A stretch of 64,000 nt of DNA from Pseudomonas sp. Leaf58 (GTDB lineage Bacteria > Pseudomonadota > Gammaproteobacteria > Pseudomonadales > Pseudomonadaceae). The notes beneath the pieces were generated by a model that saw only the letters and a list, made by a program, of their open reading frames with translations, had not been told where the DNA came from and did no database searches. Shown piece after piece: positions 10,309 through 19,384 of this stretch; the stretch's first letter is position 1; each line of letters opens with the position of its first letter. The stretch lies in the NCBI RefSeq assembly GCF_003627215.1, contig NZ_CP032677.1:1431501-1495500 (forward strand), in the 5' to 3' direction. The position numbers and the translations under genes were made by a program.

Positions 10309-10764
10309 TCACACCCAAATCGCGTCCCAATGTGGGTAATCACCCACCCGCGTCACCAGACCTGCCCGTATCGGATTGCAGATTACATATCTGGCCACCC
10401 TGCGCATGTCTTCATCTCGGCGCAGTGCTCGATCCTGATAACCGGACTGCCATACCCTCTCCCGGCGAAATCCCCTTTGATAAAGAGCATGGCTGCTGCG
10501 TGATTTGAACCTACGCATCAAGCTGCAGAGCGTGGTGTCCTTCAGCTCAATAAGCCAGTGAACATGGTCTGGCATGGCAACCCAGGTTAAAGACCGGCAT
10601 GCACCATCGTCTTCCGCCTGACGCAATTGTTGGATTACCGCGCGGGCGAACCACAGATTGGTGAATAACCGCTTTCGGTTATGAGTGACGGTTGTCAGTA
10701 GATAAAGCCTACCGGGTTCAGAGACGCGGCCACGACGTAGAAGATGGGATTGCGCACGTTCCAT
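10309..10764 (-). CDS. REP-associated tyrosine transposase (RAYT)
   Basis: A 151-residue Y1-type HUH transposase domain protein. The metal-binding HxH is in MPDHVHWLIEL, and a YVICNPIRAGLV segment near the C-terminus is typical of the RAYT branch of the IS200/IS605 superfamily. These proteins are thought to mobilise or maintain REP elements. I place the start at the ATG at 10764 because GGAGAA lies just upstream and the family similarity begins there; a longer frame to 11052 runs only through REP sequence. It sits between two halves of an inverted REP array, the classic arrangement for its own substrate. The reading frame looks intact. Confidence 0.88.
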   Translation of the reverse strand: MERAQSHLLRRGRVSEPGRLYLLTTVTHNRKRLFTNLWFARAVIQQLRQAEDDGACRSLTWVAMPDHVHWLIELKDTTLCSLMRRFKSRSSHALYQRGFRRERVWQSGYQDRALRRDEDMRRVARYVICNPIRAGLVTRVGDYPHWDAIWV

Positions 10765-10847
10765 ATGAATTTCTCCAACTAAAGGGTGAAGAAAACATAG
10801 GTGAGCGTGAGGCTGTGAGGGGGCTAGAGATATTGCTGGATGTTGGG

Positions 10848-11868
10848 TTTGCCTGGCTTGGGTTATGTGGGGCTGCTGACATCGGGCGCCGCCCGCGCGG
10901 CGCTTCGCGGGGCAAGCCCGCTCCCACATCTGTTTCGGGCCAGTTATTCCTGTGCCAAATGGTTTGCAGCCTGGGTGCATGGCTGAAGATTGATGAAGAG
11001 CAGTCGCGCAACCTTCGACATCACGCGCAACCTTCGACATCAAATGGAACAAACAAGGCGGACAGAGGTGAATCCACAGGAGTAACTGGCCCGAAACAGA
11101 TGTGGGAGCGGGCTTGCCCCGCGAAGCGCCGCGCGGGCGGCGCCGATGTCAGCAGCCCCACAACACCCAAGCCCACATCTGTTTCCGGCCAGTTATTCCT
11201 GTGCCCAATGGGTTGCAGCCTGAGTGCATGGCTGAAGATTGATGAAGAGCAATCGCGCAACCTTCGACATCAAATGGAACAAACAAAGCGGACAGAGGTG
11301 AATCCACAGGAGTAACTGGCCCGAAACAGATGTGGGAGCGGGCTTGCCCCGCGAAGCGCCGCGCGGGCGGCGCCGATGTCAGCAGCCCCACAACACCCAA
11401 GCCCACATCTGTTTCCGGCCAGTTATTCCTGTGCCCAATGGGTTGCAGCCTGAGTGCATGGCTGAAGATTGATGAAGAGCAGTCGCGCAACCTTCGACAT
11501 CGAATGGAACAAACAAGGCGGACAGAGGTGAATCCACAGGAGTAACTGGCCCGAAACAGATGTGGGAGCGGGCTTGCCCCGCGAAGCGCCGCGCGGGCGG
11601 CGCCGATGTCAGCAGCCCCACAACACCCAAGCCCACATCTGTTTCGGGCCAGTTATTCCTGTGCCAAATGGTTTGCAGCCTGGGTGCATGGCTGAAGATT
11701 GATGAAGAGCAGTCGCGCAACCTTCGACATCAAATGGAACAAACAAAGCGGACAGAGGTGAATCCACAGGAGTAACTGGCCCGAAACAGATGTGGGAGCG
11801 GGCTTGCCCCGCGAAGCGCCGCGCGGGCGGCGCCCGATGTCAGCAGCCCCACATAACCCAAGCCAGGC
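10848..11868. repeat. REP array, right part (230-bp tandem units)
   Basis: Continuation of the 230-bp tandem array on the other side of the RAYT gene; the mark gcccgaaacagatgtggg recurs at about 11089, 11319, 11549 and 11779. The outer edges of the left and right arrays are inverted copies of each other (tggcttgggttatgtggggc on the left, its complement near 11850). Several small ORFs of 70-110 codons across it are artefacts. Confidence 0.9.
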
Positions 11869-11893
11869 ACTACCTCAACCCACATCAAAACCC

Positions 11894-12937
11894 TCAGATA
11901 TACGGCGCCTCATACGCATTCAACTGCTCAACAAACTTCCAATGGCTCTTCTTGCCAAACCCCATCCACCGCTTCAGCCGTATATCCCAGCGCATGTGAT
12001 GATTAGCGATCCACGGCAGCGCAAACAGGTGCGCCCCGCGCCACGGAATGAACGGGTTACGCCGCAGGCTGGCGTAAATTTCCACGCGATGGCTAGCCTT
12101 GTGGCTGGCGCAACGGGCATGGAAACCAGAGGTGTCTGCCACCACCAAGGTGTTGGCCGGTACCGCAAAGCGGCGGGGCGGGGGCAGGCCGAGGGCGGCC
12201 AGCTCGGGCTCGTCAATGCGGAACGAACCCTCACGGTGCATCTGTTCGCTAGAACGCGCCGCCCCCAGACTTTGCCGATACTCCCACGCCAGCCGTTCCG
12301 GGGTCAGACGATGCGAGCCCGGCACATAACTGAATGGCCCCTGGTCATCCTCAACGTCATCCAGAAACAACCACGCCTTGGCCGTGGGGTGGAACGTGTC
12401 GGCATGCAAACGCGTCTGCGGGTCTTGGTCGGCATTGGCCGCATCGATCACAATCGACTGCAACTGGTAAGTAATGCCACCGGTATTGGACGACGCGTAG
12501 GCAATCAGGTCGCGCACCCCACGGTCTACCACGAACGCCGCGCTGGCCGGGTTGTGGGCCAACACATCCTGGTCAAGGCTGACCCGGCGGGTGACCGCCC
12601 GGCCCTGGCGCATTTCCCAACCAGTACTGCGCAATGCCCCCAGCTCGGCGCGCAAAGCCGCAAACTGCTCGGCAGGCAGGGCGTTTTCACGGATGAAAAA
12701 ACCATTCTGCTCAAAATGCTCGCGCTCAGGGGCAGCCAACCGCGACGCCAACGCCTGGCGGCGGTAACCGGCCATCGCCATGGCCAGCTGGCGACGCTGT
12801 ACATGCAGGCCCAAGGCATTGAGCCGGGCACTGCCAAGCACCGGGTTGTTCTCGAACGATTTCGCATGCGTGGCCAGCTGCAAGCAATGCCAGGGAAGTG
12901 CCGCGTAACGGCCGATGTCCTTGATCGAAACAGGCAT
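11894..12937 (-). CDS. Phytanoyl-CoA dioxygenase-like Fe(II)/2-oxoglutarate oxygenase
   Basis: A 347-residue PhyH-family protein. The iron triad is visible as His178-x-Asp180 (LHADTFHP) and His273 (GFHAR), with Arg284 placed to bind 2-oxoglutarate. The GPFSYVPGSHR stretch is typical of the fold. The family hydroxylates acyl chains, lipids and small molecules. It begins three bases after the stop of the upstream KpsC gene, so it is the last gene of the lipid/Kdo-linker operon. I infer that it hydroxylates the long-chain lipid made by the synthase and oxoamine synthase, but the substrate cannot be read from sequence. Confidence 0.8.
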   Translation of the reverse strand: MPVSIKDIGRYAALPWHCLQLATHAKSFENNPVLGSARLNALGLHVQRRQLAMAMAGYRRQALASRLAAPEREHFEQNGFFIRENALPAEQFAALRAELGALRSTGWEMRQGRAVTRRVSLDQDVLAHNPASAAFVVDRGVRDLIAYASSNTGGITYQLQSIVIDAANADQDPQTRLHADTFHPTAKAWLFLDDVEDDQGPFSYVPGSHRLTPERLAWEYRQSLGAARSSEQMHREGSFRIDEPELAALGLPPPRRFAVPANTLVVADTSGFHARCASHKASHRVEIYASLRRNPFIPWRGAHLFALPWIANHHMRWDIRLKRWMGFGKKSHWKFVEQLNAYEAPYI

Positions 12938-12940
12938 GTT

Positions 12941-15118
12941 CTAGTCCTTTGATGGGGCCAGGGGCCGGCCGCAGCCGAGCATGGTCCGGGTGTAGTTGAG
13001 CAACGGCGCCACCCGCCGGTGTGCCGACCAACGCGCAGGGTGAGGCGCATTGAGGCAGGCGAGGGCGTGCCAGGCATCGCAGGGCAAGTCGTGCTGGGCG
13101 TCGGCATAGCTCGCATAGCGCAGCAAGGCGCCGGCTACCAACTGGTCCAGGGTTAGGCGCCGGGTGCGGCGCGGCAGCGACTGGTGGTCCTGGGTAAGGC
13201 CCCAGCCGGCATAGAACGGCGTGCCATAGGTCACCACCGGCACACCGCGCAGCAACGCTTCAAAACCAGCAGTGGAACTTAACGTGTGCAGCGCGTCGAC
13301 CTGGCCATACAGGCTGGCAATATCCACACCCGCCAGCACTTGATCGGCCAGCCCGGCCAACTGCGCAGGGGCAACCACGCCGCGCCGTTTGCCCGCCTCT
13401 ACGTCAGGATGTGGCTTATACACCACCCAGGCCTCCGGCAACTGCGCGCGCACCTGTTGCAGCAAACGCAGGTTGCACCCCGGGCCGCCACCGCTGCACA
13501 GCGCCGAGGCATCGTCTTCAACTTGCCCCACCACCAGCACGCGCAGTTGGCCCGGGCGGCCCAACAGGTTGGGCTGGGCAGCGCTGCGCAAATTGAACTT
13601 GCTGGTGCCGCTGGCCACGATCTGCGCCCGCAACTGCGCGGCTTCAGCCAGGCAGGTGGCATCGAAGGCAGCGTGTTGCAACAGCTGCTCCAGGTCACTG
13701 TGCGATTGGGCGTCGTAATGGATGCCTGTGCGGTCCAGCACCAGCGACAGCGCCGGGCTGTTGCTGGCGCCCAGCCCCGTAGAACGCAGGAAGCCATCTT
13801 CGACCCGCCACAATGGCACACCCGCCTGGCGCGCACGCTCGGCCAGGCCGGCGGGCTCGCGCGCGGCCCACACCAGCAGGCGACCGTTCTCGGCCGCCAC
13901 CTGGCGCAGCAACTGCGGCCCGTCCACGCTAAAACGCAACTGCCCCCAGCGGCTGGCAAAAAAGCGCCGAATGTTGTGCTGCTTGTGCCGCTTCACACCC
14001 AGCACCGTGGTCGGCCCGGCGAACGTGGTGTCGCGGGCCTTCTTGTTGGCGAGCTGGCGGGCCACGGTGAGGGCATCGGTCAGCTGCCCGGTCAACGGGT
14101 CGACATAGCGGCAGTAGCGCACATAGGCCGCCGCCACCAGTTGCACCAGGTCTGGGCGGGCCTGGCGCCGGGGGATGGCCATGCGGTCATCGGTCAGCCC
14201 CCAGCCGGCATAAAACGGCAACCCAAAGCAGGTTACCGGCACCCCCTGAATCAGCGCCTCCAGCCCAGCCTGGCTAGTGCCCACGTACACCCGCTGGGCA
14301 CGCCGGGCCAGCGAGGCCCAGGCCACCGGCCGCGCCTCCAGCGTTACGCCACGGGCCTGCGCCGCCGCCAGCAGGCAGCTAGGCTTGTGACCGCCCAGGC
14401 AGTCTGGGTGAATGCGCACGCGCACGTCGGCGCCTGGGTTTTCTGCCAGCGCCACATCCAGCATGCGCACATAGTCGGCCTCGCACAGCCCGCCGCCCGG
14501 GATCGAATAGTCACCGGCAGTTTGGTCAACCACCAGCACCAACGGCCGCTCGCGGCCCAGCGGGTCATCCGCGGGCAGGTCCTGGGCGTTGTTGTACTTG
14601 CCAATGCCACTGCTGCGCATCAGCGCAATCAGCTGGCGGGCGCAGCCCAGCTCGTCTTCGCTGAGGGCTTCGGGCTGCTGCAGAATGTTTTCCAGCAGCG
14701 ATGGCCGGTCGGCCAGGTAGTGAATACCGACCGGGTCAACCACCATGGACATCGGCGTATCGCCCTCGATGCCCAGCGACGACGAACGCAGAAAACCGTC
14801 TTCCAGGGCAATGTACGGCAGCCCCCAGCGCTGGCACAGTACCCGGGCATGGGCCGACGACTGCTTGTAGCCAATGCCGGCAATGGCCTTGAGCCCCTTG
14901 GGCGCCTTGCGGCCGCGCCGCCACAGCCAAAACGGCGGGCCCTCGGGGCCGAGGAACTGCGGCAGGTGCTGCACCTTCCAGGCCACCCATTGGGACATGA
15001 TGCCCACCCAGCCCACGCCGCCCACCAGGGTTTGCGGGGGGACGAACGCCTGGGGCAGGGCGGGCAGGGCACCGGCTTTACCGGTGTTCGCAGGCAAGCC
15101 CGCGGCTACAGGGGGCAT
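12941..15118 (-). CDS. kpsC: KpsC/RkpJ-type dual beta-Kdo transferase, copy 1
   Basis: About 725 residues with two tandem KpsC modules, each marked by an EDGFLRS motif (IALEDGFLRSSSLG and WRVEDGFLRSTGLG), an HPD box and PFYAGWGLT. KpsC adds alternating beta-linked Kdo residues onto a glycolipid primer on the cytoplasmic face, forming the linker of ABC-exported capsules. I chose the ATG at 15118, which shares a base with the stop of the preceding gene (TGATG); a frame to 15133 and an internal ATG at 14998 are alternatives. The first 30 or so residues (PPVAAGLPANTG...) are encoded by a REP-like repeat. Closest context match is rhizobial RkpJ, which also sits with rkpG and rkpH. Confidence 0.87.
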   Translation of the reverse strand: MPPVAAGLPANTGKAGALPALPQAFVPPQTLVGGVGWVGIMSQWVAWKVQHLPQFLGPEGPPFWLWRRGRKAPKGLKAIAGIGYKQSSAHARVLCQRWGLPYIALEDGFLRSSSLGIEGDTPMSMVVDPVGIHYLADRPSLLENILQQPEALSEDELGCARQLIALMRSSGIGKYNNAQDLPADDPLGRERPLVLVVDQTAGDYSIPGGGLCEADYVRMLDVALAENPGADVRVRIHPDCLGGHKPSCLLAAAQARGVTLEARPVAWASLARRAQRVYVGTSQAGLEALIQGVPVTCFGLPFYAGWGLTDDRMAIPRRQARPDLVQLVAAAYVRYCRYVDPLTGQLTDALTVARQLANKKARDTTFAGPTTVLGVKRHKQHNIRRFFASRWGQLRFSVDGPQLLRQVAAENGRLLVWAAREPAGLAERARQAGVPLWRVEDGFLRSTGLGASNSPALSLVLDRTGIHYDAQSHSDLEQLLQHAAFDATCLAEAAQLRAQIVASGTSKFNLRSAAQPNLLGRPGQLRVLVVGQVEDDASALCSGGGPGCNLRLLQQVRAQLPEAWVVYKPHPDVEAGKRRGVVAPAQLAGLADQVLAGVDIASLYGQVDALHTLSSTAGFEALLRGVPVVTYGTPFYAGWGLTQDHQSLPRRTRRLTLDQLVAGALLRYASYADAQHDLPCDAWHALACLNAPHPARWSAHRRVAPLLNYTRTMLGCGRPLAPSKD

Positions 15119-15684
15119 CACACCGCCCGCCACATGTTGCGCACCGGCGGGAACGGCACCCAGCGCTTGCGGCGCGGGGCAAAGCCATTGTGCAAATACA
15201 ACTGCTGGGCCCGCTGATTACGCAGCGGCACTTCCAGTTCGACCTGGGTAAAACCCTGGCCCGCCGCATGCGCGCAGCACGCCTGTACCAGCGCCGAGCC
15301 CACGCCCTGCTGGCGCGCAGCCTTGCTTACCCGCAACCCATACAGCAAAAACGGGTAGCGCCATTCGCGCAGCTCGCTGAGGCAAAAGCCAGCAAACCGC
15401 AGCCAGCCGCACAGCAGGCCAAACTCACGAATGAACGGCTGCCAGCGCAAGGCGAATGGCCCGCGCCGGCCATGCTTGAACGCAGCAAAGCCCAGCGCCT
15501 GCTCACCGTCGAAGGCCAGCAGCACACGGTCCCAGTGAATGCCTGCACCCAGCAGGCGCTGGCGGCAGGCAGTATTGCCAATCAAAAAAGCCAACGACCC
15601 CCGCCCCTCGGCCAGTAAGCGGGCCAGGGCAGGGTCTGCGGCGCGCTCTGGCGCCAGGTCCGATCCCAGCACGATACGTACCAC
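15118..15684 (-). CDS. GNAT-family N-acetyltransferase
   Basis: A 188-residue acyl-CoA N-acyltransferase. The acetyl-CoA pyrophosphate loop is clear in VSKAARQQGVGSALV (R-x-x-G-x-G/A type), followed by a typical LEVPLRNQRAQQLYLHNGF strand-helix-strand. It starts four bases after the stop of the sulfatase gene and its stop overlaps the KpsC start, so it is embedded in the operon. A free amino group is expected on the product of the oxoamine synthase and reductase, so N-acylation of that lipid is a reasonable guess. Protein or sugar acetylation cannot be excluded. Confidence 0.75.
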   Translation of the reverse strand: MVRIVLGSDLAPERAADPALARLLAEGRGSLAFLIGNTACRQRLLGAGIHWDRVLLAFDGEQALGFAAFKHGRRGPFALRWQPFIREFGLLCGWLRFAGFCLSELREWRYPFLLYGLRVSKAARQQGVGSALVQACCAHAAGQGFTQVELEVPLRNQRAQQLYLHNGFAPRRKRWVPFPPVRNMWRAV

Positions 15685-15688
15685 GGTG

Positions 15689-17299
15689 TCAGGCTACCCC
15701 GGCAGCAGCACTGGGCGCATGCTGGCCCGTGGCGGGCGCCTGGGCATGGGCCAGCAACGTGCTGGACAAATGCTGCACGGCCAACGCGCTGGCCCGGCTG
15801 CCGGGCTGGCGGCGGTTGGACCAGATCAAGTAATCGGTGTCCCCCGCTGGCGCGCCAATGGCCTGGTACACCTCGGGCAAAATCGGCACATGGTCGCCAA
15901 AGAAGCACAGCAGCGCCTCGTGCGGCTGGGCCATCAGCGTTTCGCGCAGCATACCCAGCATGCGGTCGGCATTGCCGATGTGGCGCAGGTAAGGCGCCAA
16001 GTCTTGCATGCCCGGTTGCAAAGGGCGGTTGAACCAGGCAGGCAGCTCGTGATCGGCCACGCTTTCCAGGTGCAGCGGGCCGTGGTTTTCCATGGTGACC
16101 GCGTGGATGAACAGCGGCTGGGTACGGCCCGGTGCCTGCAGCAGGGCGCGGATTTTTTCGGCGACGGCGCAGTCACCAATGAACGGCCCGGCCTTTTGCG
16201 AAGCGTTGAACGCGCGCACGTCGATGAACTCATCGAAGCCCAGTGCCGGCAGCACCTTGTTGCGCCCATAAAAACTGCCGTCGTACGGGTGAATGCAAAT
16301 GGTGCGGTAACCCTGCGCCTTCAGCCGCGCGGCGATGCTCGGCAGGCCTTGGCGGGCCAGTACCCGATACGGGTTGAAACGGTGCACGCCAAGCCGGTCA
16401 GCCGGGATGCCAGTGAGGTAGGCAAACTCGGTACGCACCGTGTTTGCCCCCCACGCCGCGACCTGCAGCTTGCCGCGGGCCAGGGCCTGGCTGGCCAGCA
16501 GGTCGTACTGGTCGAGCACCTGCGGGCGCACGCCGGGCCACAAGCCGCGCACATCGAAAAACGATTCGCTCTGGATAGACACCAGGTCCGGCTGCGGCCC
16601 GGTCGGGTTCGCGGTGCAAGCCCGCTCCCACAGGTTTGCCTCGGTGCCTGCAGAGGCCTGTGTGGGAGCGGGCTTGTCCCGCGAAGAGGCCGGCACAGGC
16701 ACGCCAGCAAACGGCGAGCCCAACCCCGCCCGGTCCACCGGCGCCCGCGCCGCCCAGAAGTACCGCCACAGGCTGGCCGCCAACCCCCAGCCACGCACAT
16801 CCTGTTCGGCATCAAAGCTCGGCTGCACCCGGCGATGCCCCACACGCAACAGCACCAAGCCCAGCGCCAACGGCAGCAGCGCCGCAAAGCGGGGGCCCGG
16901 CACCTCGAAGCTCAGCCCCGCCCACAGGTAAACCAGAAACGCCACCGCCAGCAGGGCCGCCTTGCCAAAGCCGAAAAACGGCAGGTACAAGCGCGGAAAC
17001 TTCACCGCATCGCTGAAATACTCGAAGTCTGCGCACACGAACGGCTCACGCAGCGAGTGGTACTTGGCGTTGCTGACCAGCACGATCAGCAGCCACAGCA
17101 ACAGCAGGTTGACACCACTGAACAACGGCCGCGCCGTCAGCGCATACAACAGCCCAAGGCCCACACACCACAGCCCCGCATGCAGCAGCCAGCAGTCGGC
17201 CGGGCGGCGCAGGGCAGGGCGAGGGATCAGCAGGCGCTCAACGCCTACGGTCAGCGCCAGGCCGATCAGTGCAACCGGCAATAAAGAAACATCAATCAC
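15689..17299 (-). CDS. Membrane LtaS-like sulfatase/phosphoglycerol transferase
   Basis: A 536-residue protein with about four or five N-terminal membrane segments (within residues 1-155), a linker, and an LTA-synthase-like alkaline-phosphatase-fold domain from about 235. Probable catalytic residues are Glu245 (QSES), Thr287 in the T-x-x-x-E-F motif of WGANTVRTEF, and Asp469/His470 in FFGDHVP; HPYDGSFYGRNKV and ENHGPL are also typical. The family transfers phosphoglycerol or phosphoethanolamine groups outside the membrane. The gene lies between SDR and GNAT genes, in the place of rkpI in the rhizobial rkpGHIJ order. Oddly, residues about 200-233 are encoded by an in-frame REP pair. Confidence 0.8.
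   Translation of the reverse strand: MIDVSLLPVALIGLALTVGVERLLIPRPALRRPADCWLLHAGLWCVGLGLLYALTARPLFSGVNLLLLWLLIVLVSNAKYHSLREPFVCADFEYFSDAVKFPRLYLPFFGFGKAALLAVAFLVYLWAGLSFEVPGPRFAALLPLALGLVLLRVGHRRVQPSFDAEQDVRGWGLAASLWRYFWAARAPVDRAGLGSPFAGVPVPASSRDKPAPTQASAGTEANLWERACTANPTGPQPDLVSIQSESFFDVRGLWPGVRPQVLDQYDLLASQALARGKLQVAAWGANTVRTEFAYLTGIPADRLGVHRFNPYRVLARQGLPSIAARLKAQGYRTICIHPYDGSFYGRNKVLPALGFDEFIDVRAFNASQKAGPFIGDCAVAEKIRALLQAPGRTQPLFIHAVTMENHGPLHLESVADHELPAWFNRPLQPGMQDLAPYLRHIGNADRMLGMLRETLMAQPHEALLCFFGDHVPILPEVYQAIGAPAGDTDYLIWSNRRQPGSRASALAVQHLSSTLLAHAQAPATGQHAPSAAAGVA
16612..16700. repeat. REP inverted pair inside the sulfatase gene
   Basis: Two REP-like cores in opposite orientation (gcaagcccgctcccacag on one arm, tgtgggagcgggcttgtccc on the other) lie wholly within the coding frame. 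They encode a proline- and alanine-rich linker between the membrane and catalytic domains, without breaking the frame. Confidence 0.8.
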
Positions 17300-18068
17300 T
17301 GTACTTCAACCCACGCAGGATCATCGAAGAAAGCCACTGCGGGATAAGCCCCAGCAGCCAAGTGCCCAGGTTGAGCGGGAACGGAAAACTAATACGCGCC
17401 TGGTTCGCTGCCAGCCCGCGTTTAATACGCCTAGCCGCTTTTTCGGCGGTCCACAGAAAAGGTTTAGGCCCAGGCATTTCGAAACACATCTTCGACTCCA
17501 CATACCCCGGCACAATCACATTCACCTTCACCCCTTCTGGCGCCAGCCAGTCGCGGATCGCCTCACCATACACGCGGATCGCCGCCTTGCTGGCGCTGTA
17601 GGTAGGCGTGACCGGCAAACCGCGCCAGCCCGCCAGCGAGCTGAACAGCGCGATTTGCCCATGGCCACGGCTGCGCATGGCCGGCAGTGCGGCCTCGACG
17701 GTGGCCAGCGCGGCCATCACGTTCACTTCCAGCAGTGCGCGGCTGTCGTCCCAGTTTTCTGCCTCGCCATTGGCGCCCACGGCCGTATTCAGCCCGGCCC
17801 CCACCAGCACCAAGTCGGGCTGATGCGCCTCGCTGACGCGCCGCACCATGGCCCGCAGGGCGTCCAGGTCGCGTACATCGAGGGCTTCCAGCAGCACTTG
17901 GGCCCCCAGGGCGCGGCACTGCTCGGCCATTTCGTCCAGGCGGTCTTGGCGCCGGCCTTGCAGGATCAGCGTGACACCCGGCGCGGCGTAGACAGGCGCC
18001 AGGGCGCCGCCGATACCGCCGGTGGCGCCGGTGATGAGGATGCAGCGGGGGGAAGCGAGCGAGCTCAT
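17292..18068 (-). CDS. rkpH: Short-chain dehydrogenase/reductase, RkpH-like
   Basis: A 258-residue classical SDR. TGATGGIG (13-20) binds NAD(P)H, followed by Asn116, Ser143/144 and the Tyr157-x3-Lys161 pair (YSASK). The C-terminal 40 residues are hydrophobic (LGTWLLGLIPQWLSSM), suggesting membrane association, as in 3-ketosphinganine reductases. Its ATG overlaps the kpsS stop by four bases (ATGA) and its end overlaps the sulfatase start by eight. The expected role is reduction of the amino ketone from the oxoamine synthase to a sphinganine-like amino alcohol; this is inferred from the RkpA-G-H parallel. Confidence 0.82.
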   Translation of the reverse strand: MSSLASPRCILITGATGGIGGALAPVYAAPGVTLILQGRRQDRLDEMAEQCRALGAQVLLEALDVRDLDALRAMVRRVSEAHQPDLVLVGAGLNTAVGANGEAENWDDSRALLEVNVMAALATVEAALPAMRSRGHGQIALFSSLAGWRGLPVTPTYSASKAAIRVYGEAIRDWLAPEGVKVNVIVPGYVESKMCFEMPGPKPFLWTAEKAARRIKRGLAANQARISFPFPLNLGTWLLGLIPQWLSSMILRGLKYSD

Positions 18069-19384
18069 AGGTACTTTTCGATTCTTGAGGTTTTCGCCAT
18101 CAGTACTTCCAGGCAGTTGGCCACGGCCATGTCCATGCCGCAGGCCGTATAGAAGCCGCCATTCACTTGCGTGGTGTGGATAACCGTATTGCGAAAACGT
18201 TGGAACAAGGTGTTGTCGGGTGCCTCGGGCTGCTGCCAGAAGTCGTTCAGCCCGCCCTGGTGCGTAAGCCCCGGCATGGCATAGATCGGCTCGGCCAGTG
18301 TGCAGGTTGGGCGGTGGTGCAGCAATGCCGAAGCGCCGGCGGTGCTGTTGACGGTGATCATGCCAGTGATATGCGACAGCAAGGTGGGCATGTGCCCGCT
18401 TTCCATGAAATCGACGCGCTCGGCCACATCGTACTTTTGCGCCAATTGCTCGGTCACCTTGCGGTAGTTGACCAGCCCCGGCGTCAGCGGGTGGTTTTTC
18501 ACCAGCAGCCGCGCATCGAACGGCGCATTGAGCGAGAACGAGTCGATGACATGCTCGATCACCTGGGTCATGTTCTGGAACGGCGAGTGGTCGCGGATTT
18601 GCGCGTCGCTGTCCAGCTGCAGTGGCAGCAGGAACGTGGGGTGGCGCTCGCGGGCGACTTCTGCTACCAGCGCGTCGTCATGCACCCGCGCGCGCAACAA
18701 GCGCATGCCCTGGCGGATGAACCCGGCGTACTCCTTGGCCGCATTGAACGGCGCATGGGTGCGGTACCGCGGAAAGCACAGCCGGTTAAGCGCGCCACCG
18801 GCGTGGTACAGCACGTCGTGGGTGGCGCGGGCCATGAACGACAGCTTGAACGGGTTGCCATTTTGGTAGCGCGGTATGTGTTTGCCCACGTCGCGGTACC
18901 ACTGCGGGTCACGCGGCAGGCGCGAGTTGTTGTTCACCCCATCGCGCTCCAGCGTGACCCAGTACGGCCGGAAATAACCTTCCTCAAACACATGCACGCG
19001 AATACCCGACAGCCGCGCCAAGGCCACCGCTGGGCGGTGCACCGGGCGGCAGTCACCAAACAGCACCAGGTCGGTGATGTTCAGCTGGCCGAACACCTGG
19101 GCATACCAGGCGTCCAGGTCTTCTGGGCGGTGCGGGCAGGTCAGCCGTGCGCCAGCAGGGCCATACAGTGCGTCACCGACGTTGAAGCGCACGCTGTGCA
19201 CCTGCTGGCCGATATCACGCAAGCCCTTGGCCAGGCGGCTGAAGAAGGGCGAGCTAACGCCCTGCAGAAACAAAAAATGGTGGGTGGGGATACGCAGCAG
19301 TGGACCACGCGTCGCCCTCGCATTCAGTTGGTCGGGCGCTTCATGCCCAACAAACTGCTCAAGCGTCGTTTCAAGTCCTGCCAT
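18065..19384 (-). CDS. kpsS: KpsS-type Kdo transferase (capsule linker initiation)
   Basis: A 439-residue KpsS protein. The start of similarity is FLFLQGVSSPFF, followed by GDCRPVH, FEEGYFRPYWVTLE and LPRDPQWYR, all hallmarks of KpsS/LipB, then KNHPLTPG and NSTAG in the donor-binding half. In E. coli, KpsS adds the first beta-Kdo to lyso-phosphatidylglycerol and KpsC continues. I chose the ATG at 19384; it overlaps the end of the upstream kpsC paralogue by about 60 bases, and the longer open frame to 19735 is a shadow of that gene. Its stop is coupled (ATGA) to the SDR gene, directly linking Kdo transfer and lipid synthesis. Confidence 0.88.
   Translation of the reverse strand: MAGLETTLEQFVGHEAPDQLNARATRGPLLRIPTHHFLFLQGVSSPFFSRLAKGLRDIGQQVHSVRFNVGDALYGPAGARLTCPHRPEDLDAWYAQVFGQLNITDLVLFGDCRPVHRPAVALARLSGIRVHVFEEGYFRPYWVTLERDGVNNNSRLPRDPQWYRDVGKHIPRYQNGNPFKLSFMARATHDVLYHAGGALNRLCFPRYRTHAPFNAAKEYAGFIRQGMRLLRARVHDDALVAEVARERHPTFLLPLQLDSDAQIRDHSPFQNMTQVIEHVIDSFSLNAPFDARLLVKNHPLTPGLVNYRKVTEQLAQKYDVAERVDFMESGHMPTLLSHITGMITVNSTAGASALLHHRPTCTLAEPIYAMPGLTHQGGLNDFWQQPEAPDNTLFQRFRNTVIHTTQVNGGFYTACGMDMAVANCLEVLMAKTSRIEKYL

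Noticed and set aside
9604..11775. Many 60-170 codon frames in the REP arrays
   Set aside because: All repeat the same REP-encoded peptide and differ only by array phase.
13286..15217. 643-codon plus-strand frame opposite kpsC
   Set aside because: Antisense shadow; rich in Arg/Gln/His with no family features.
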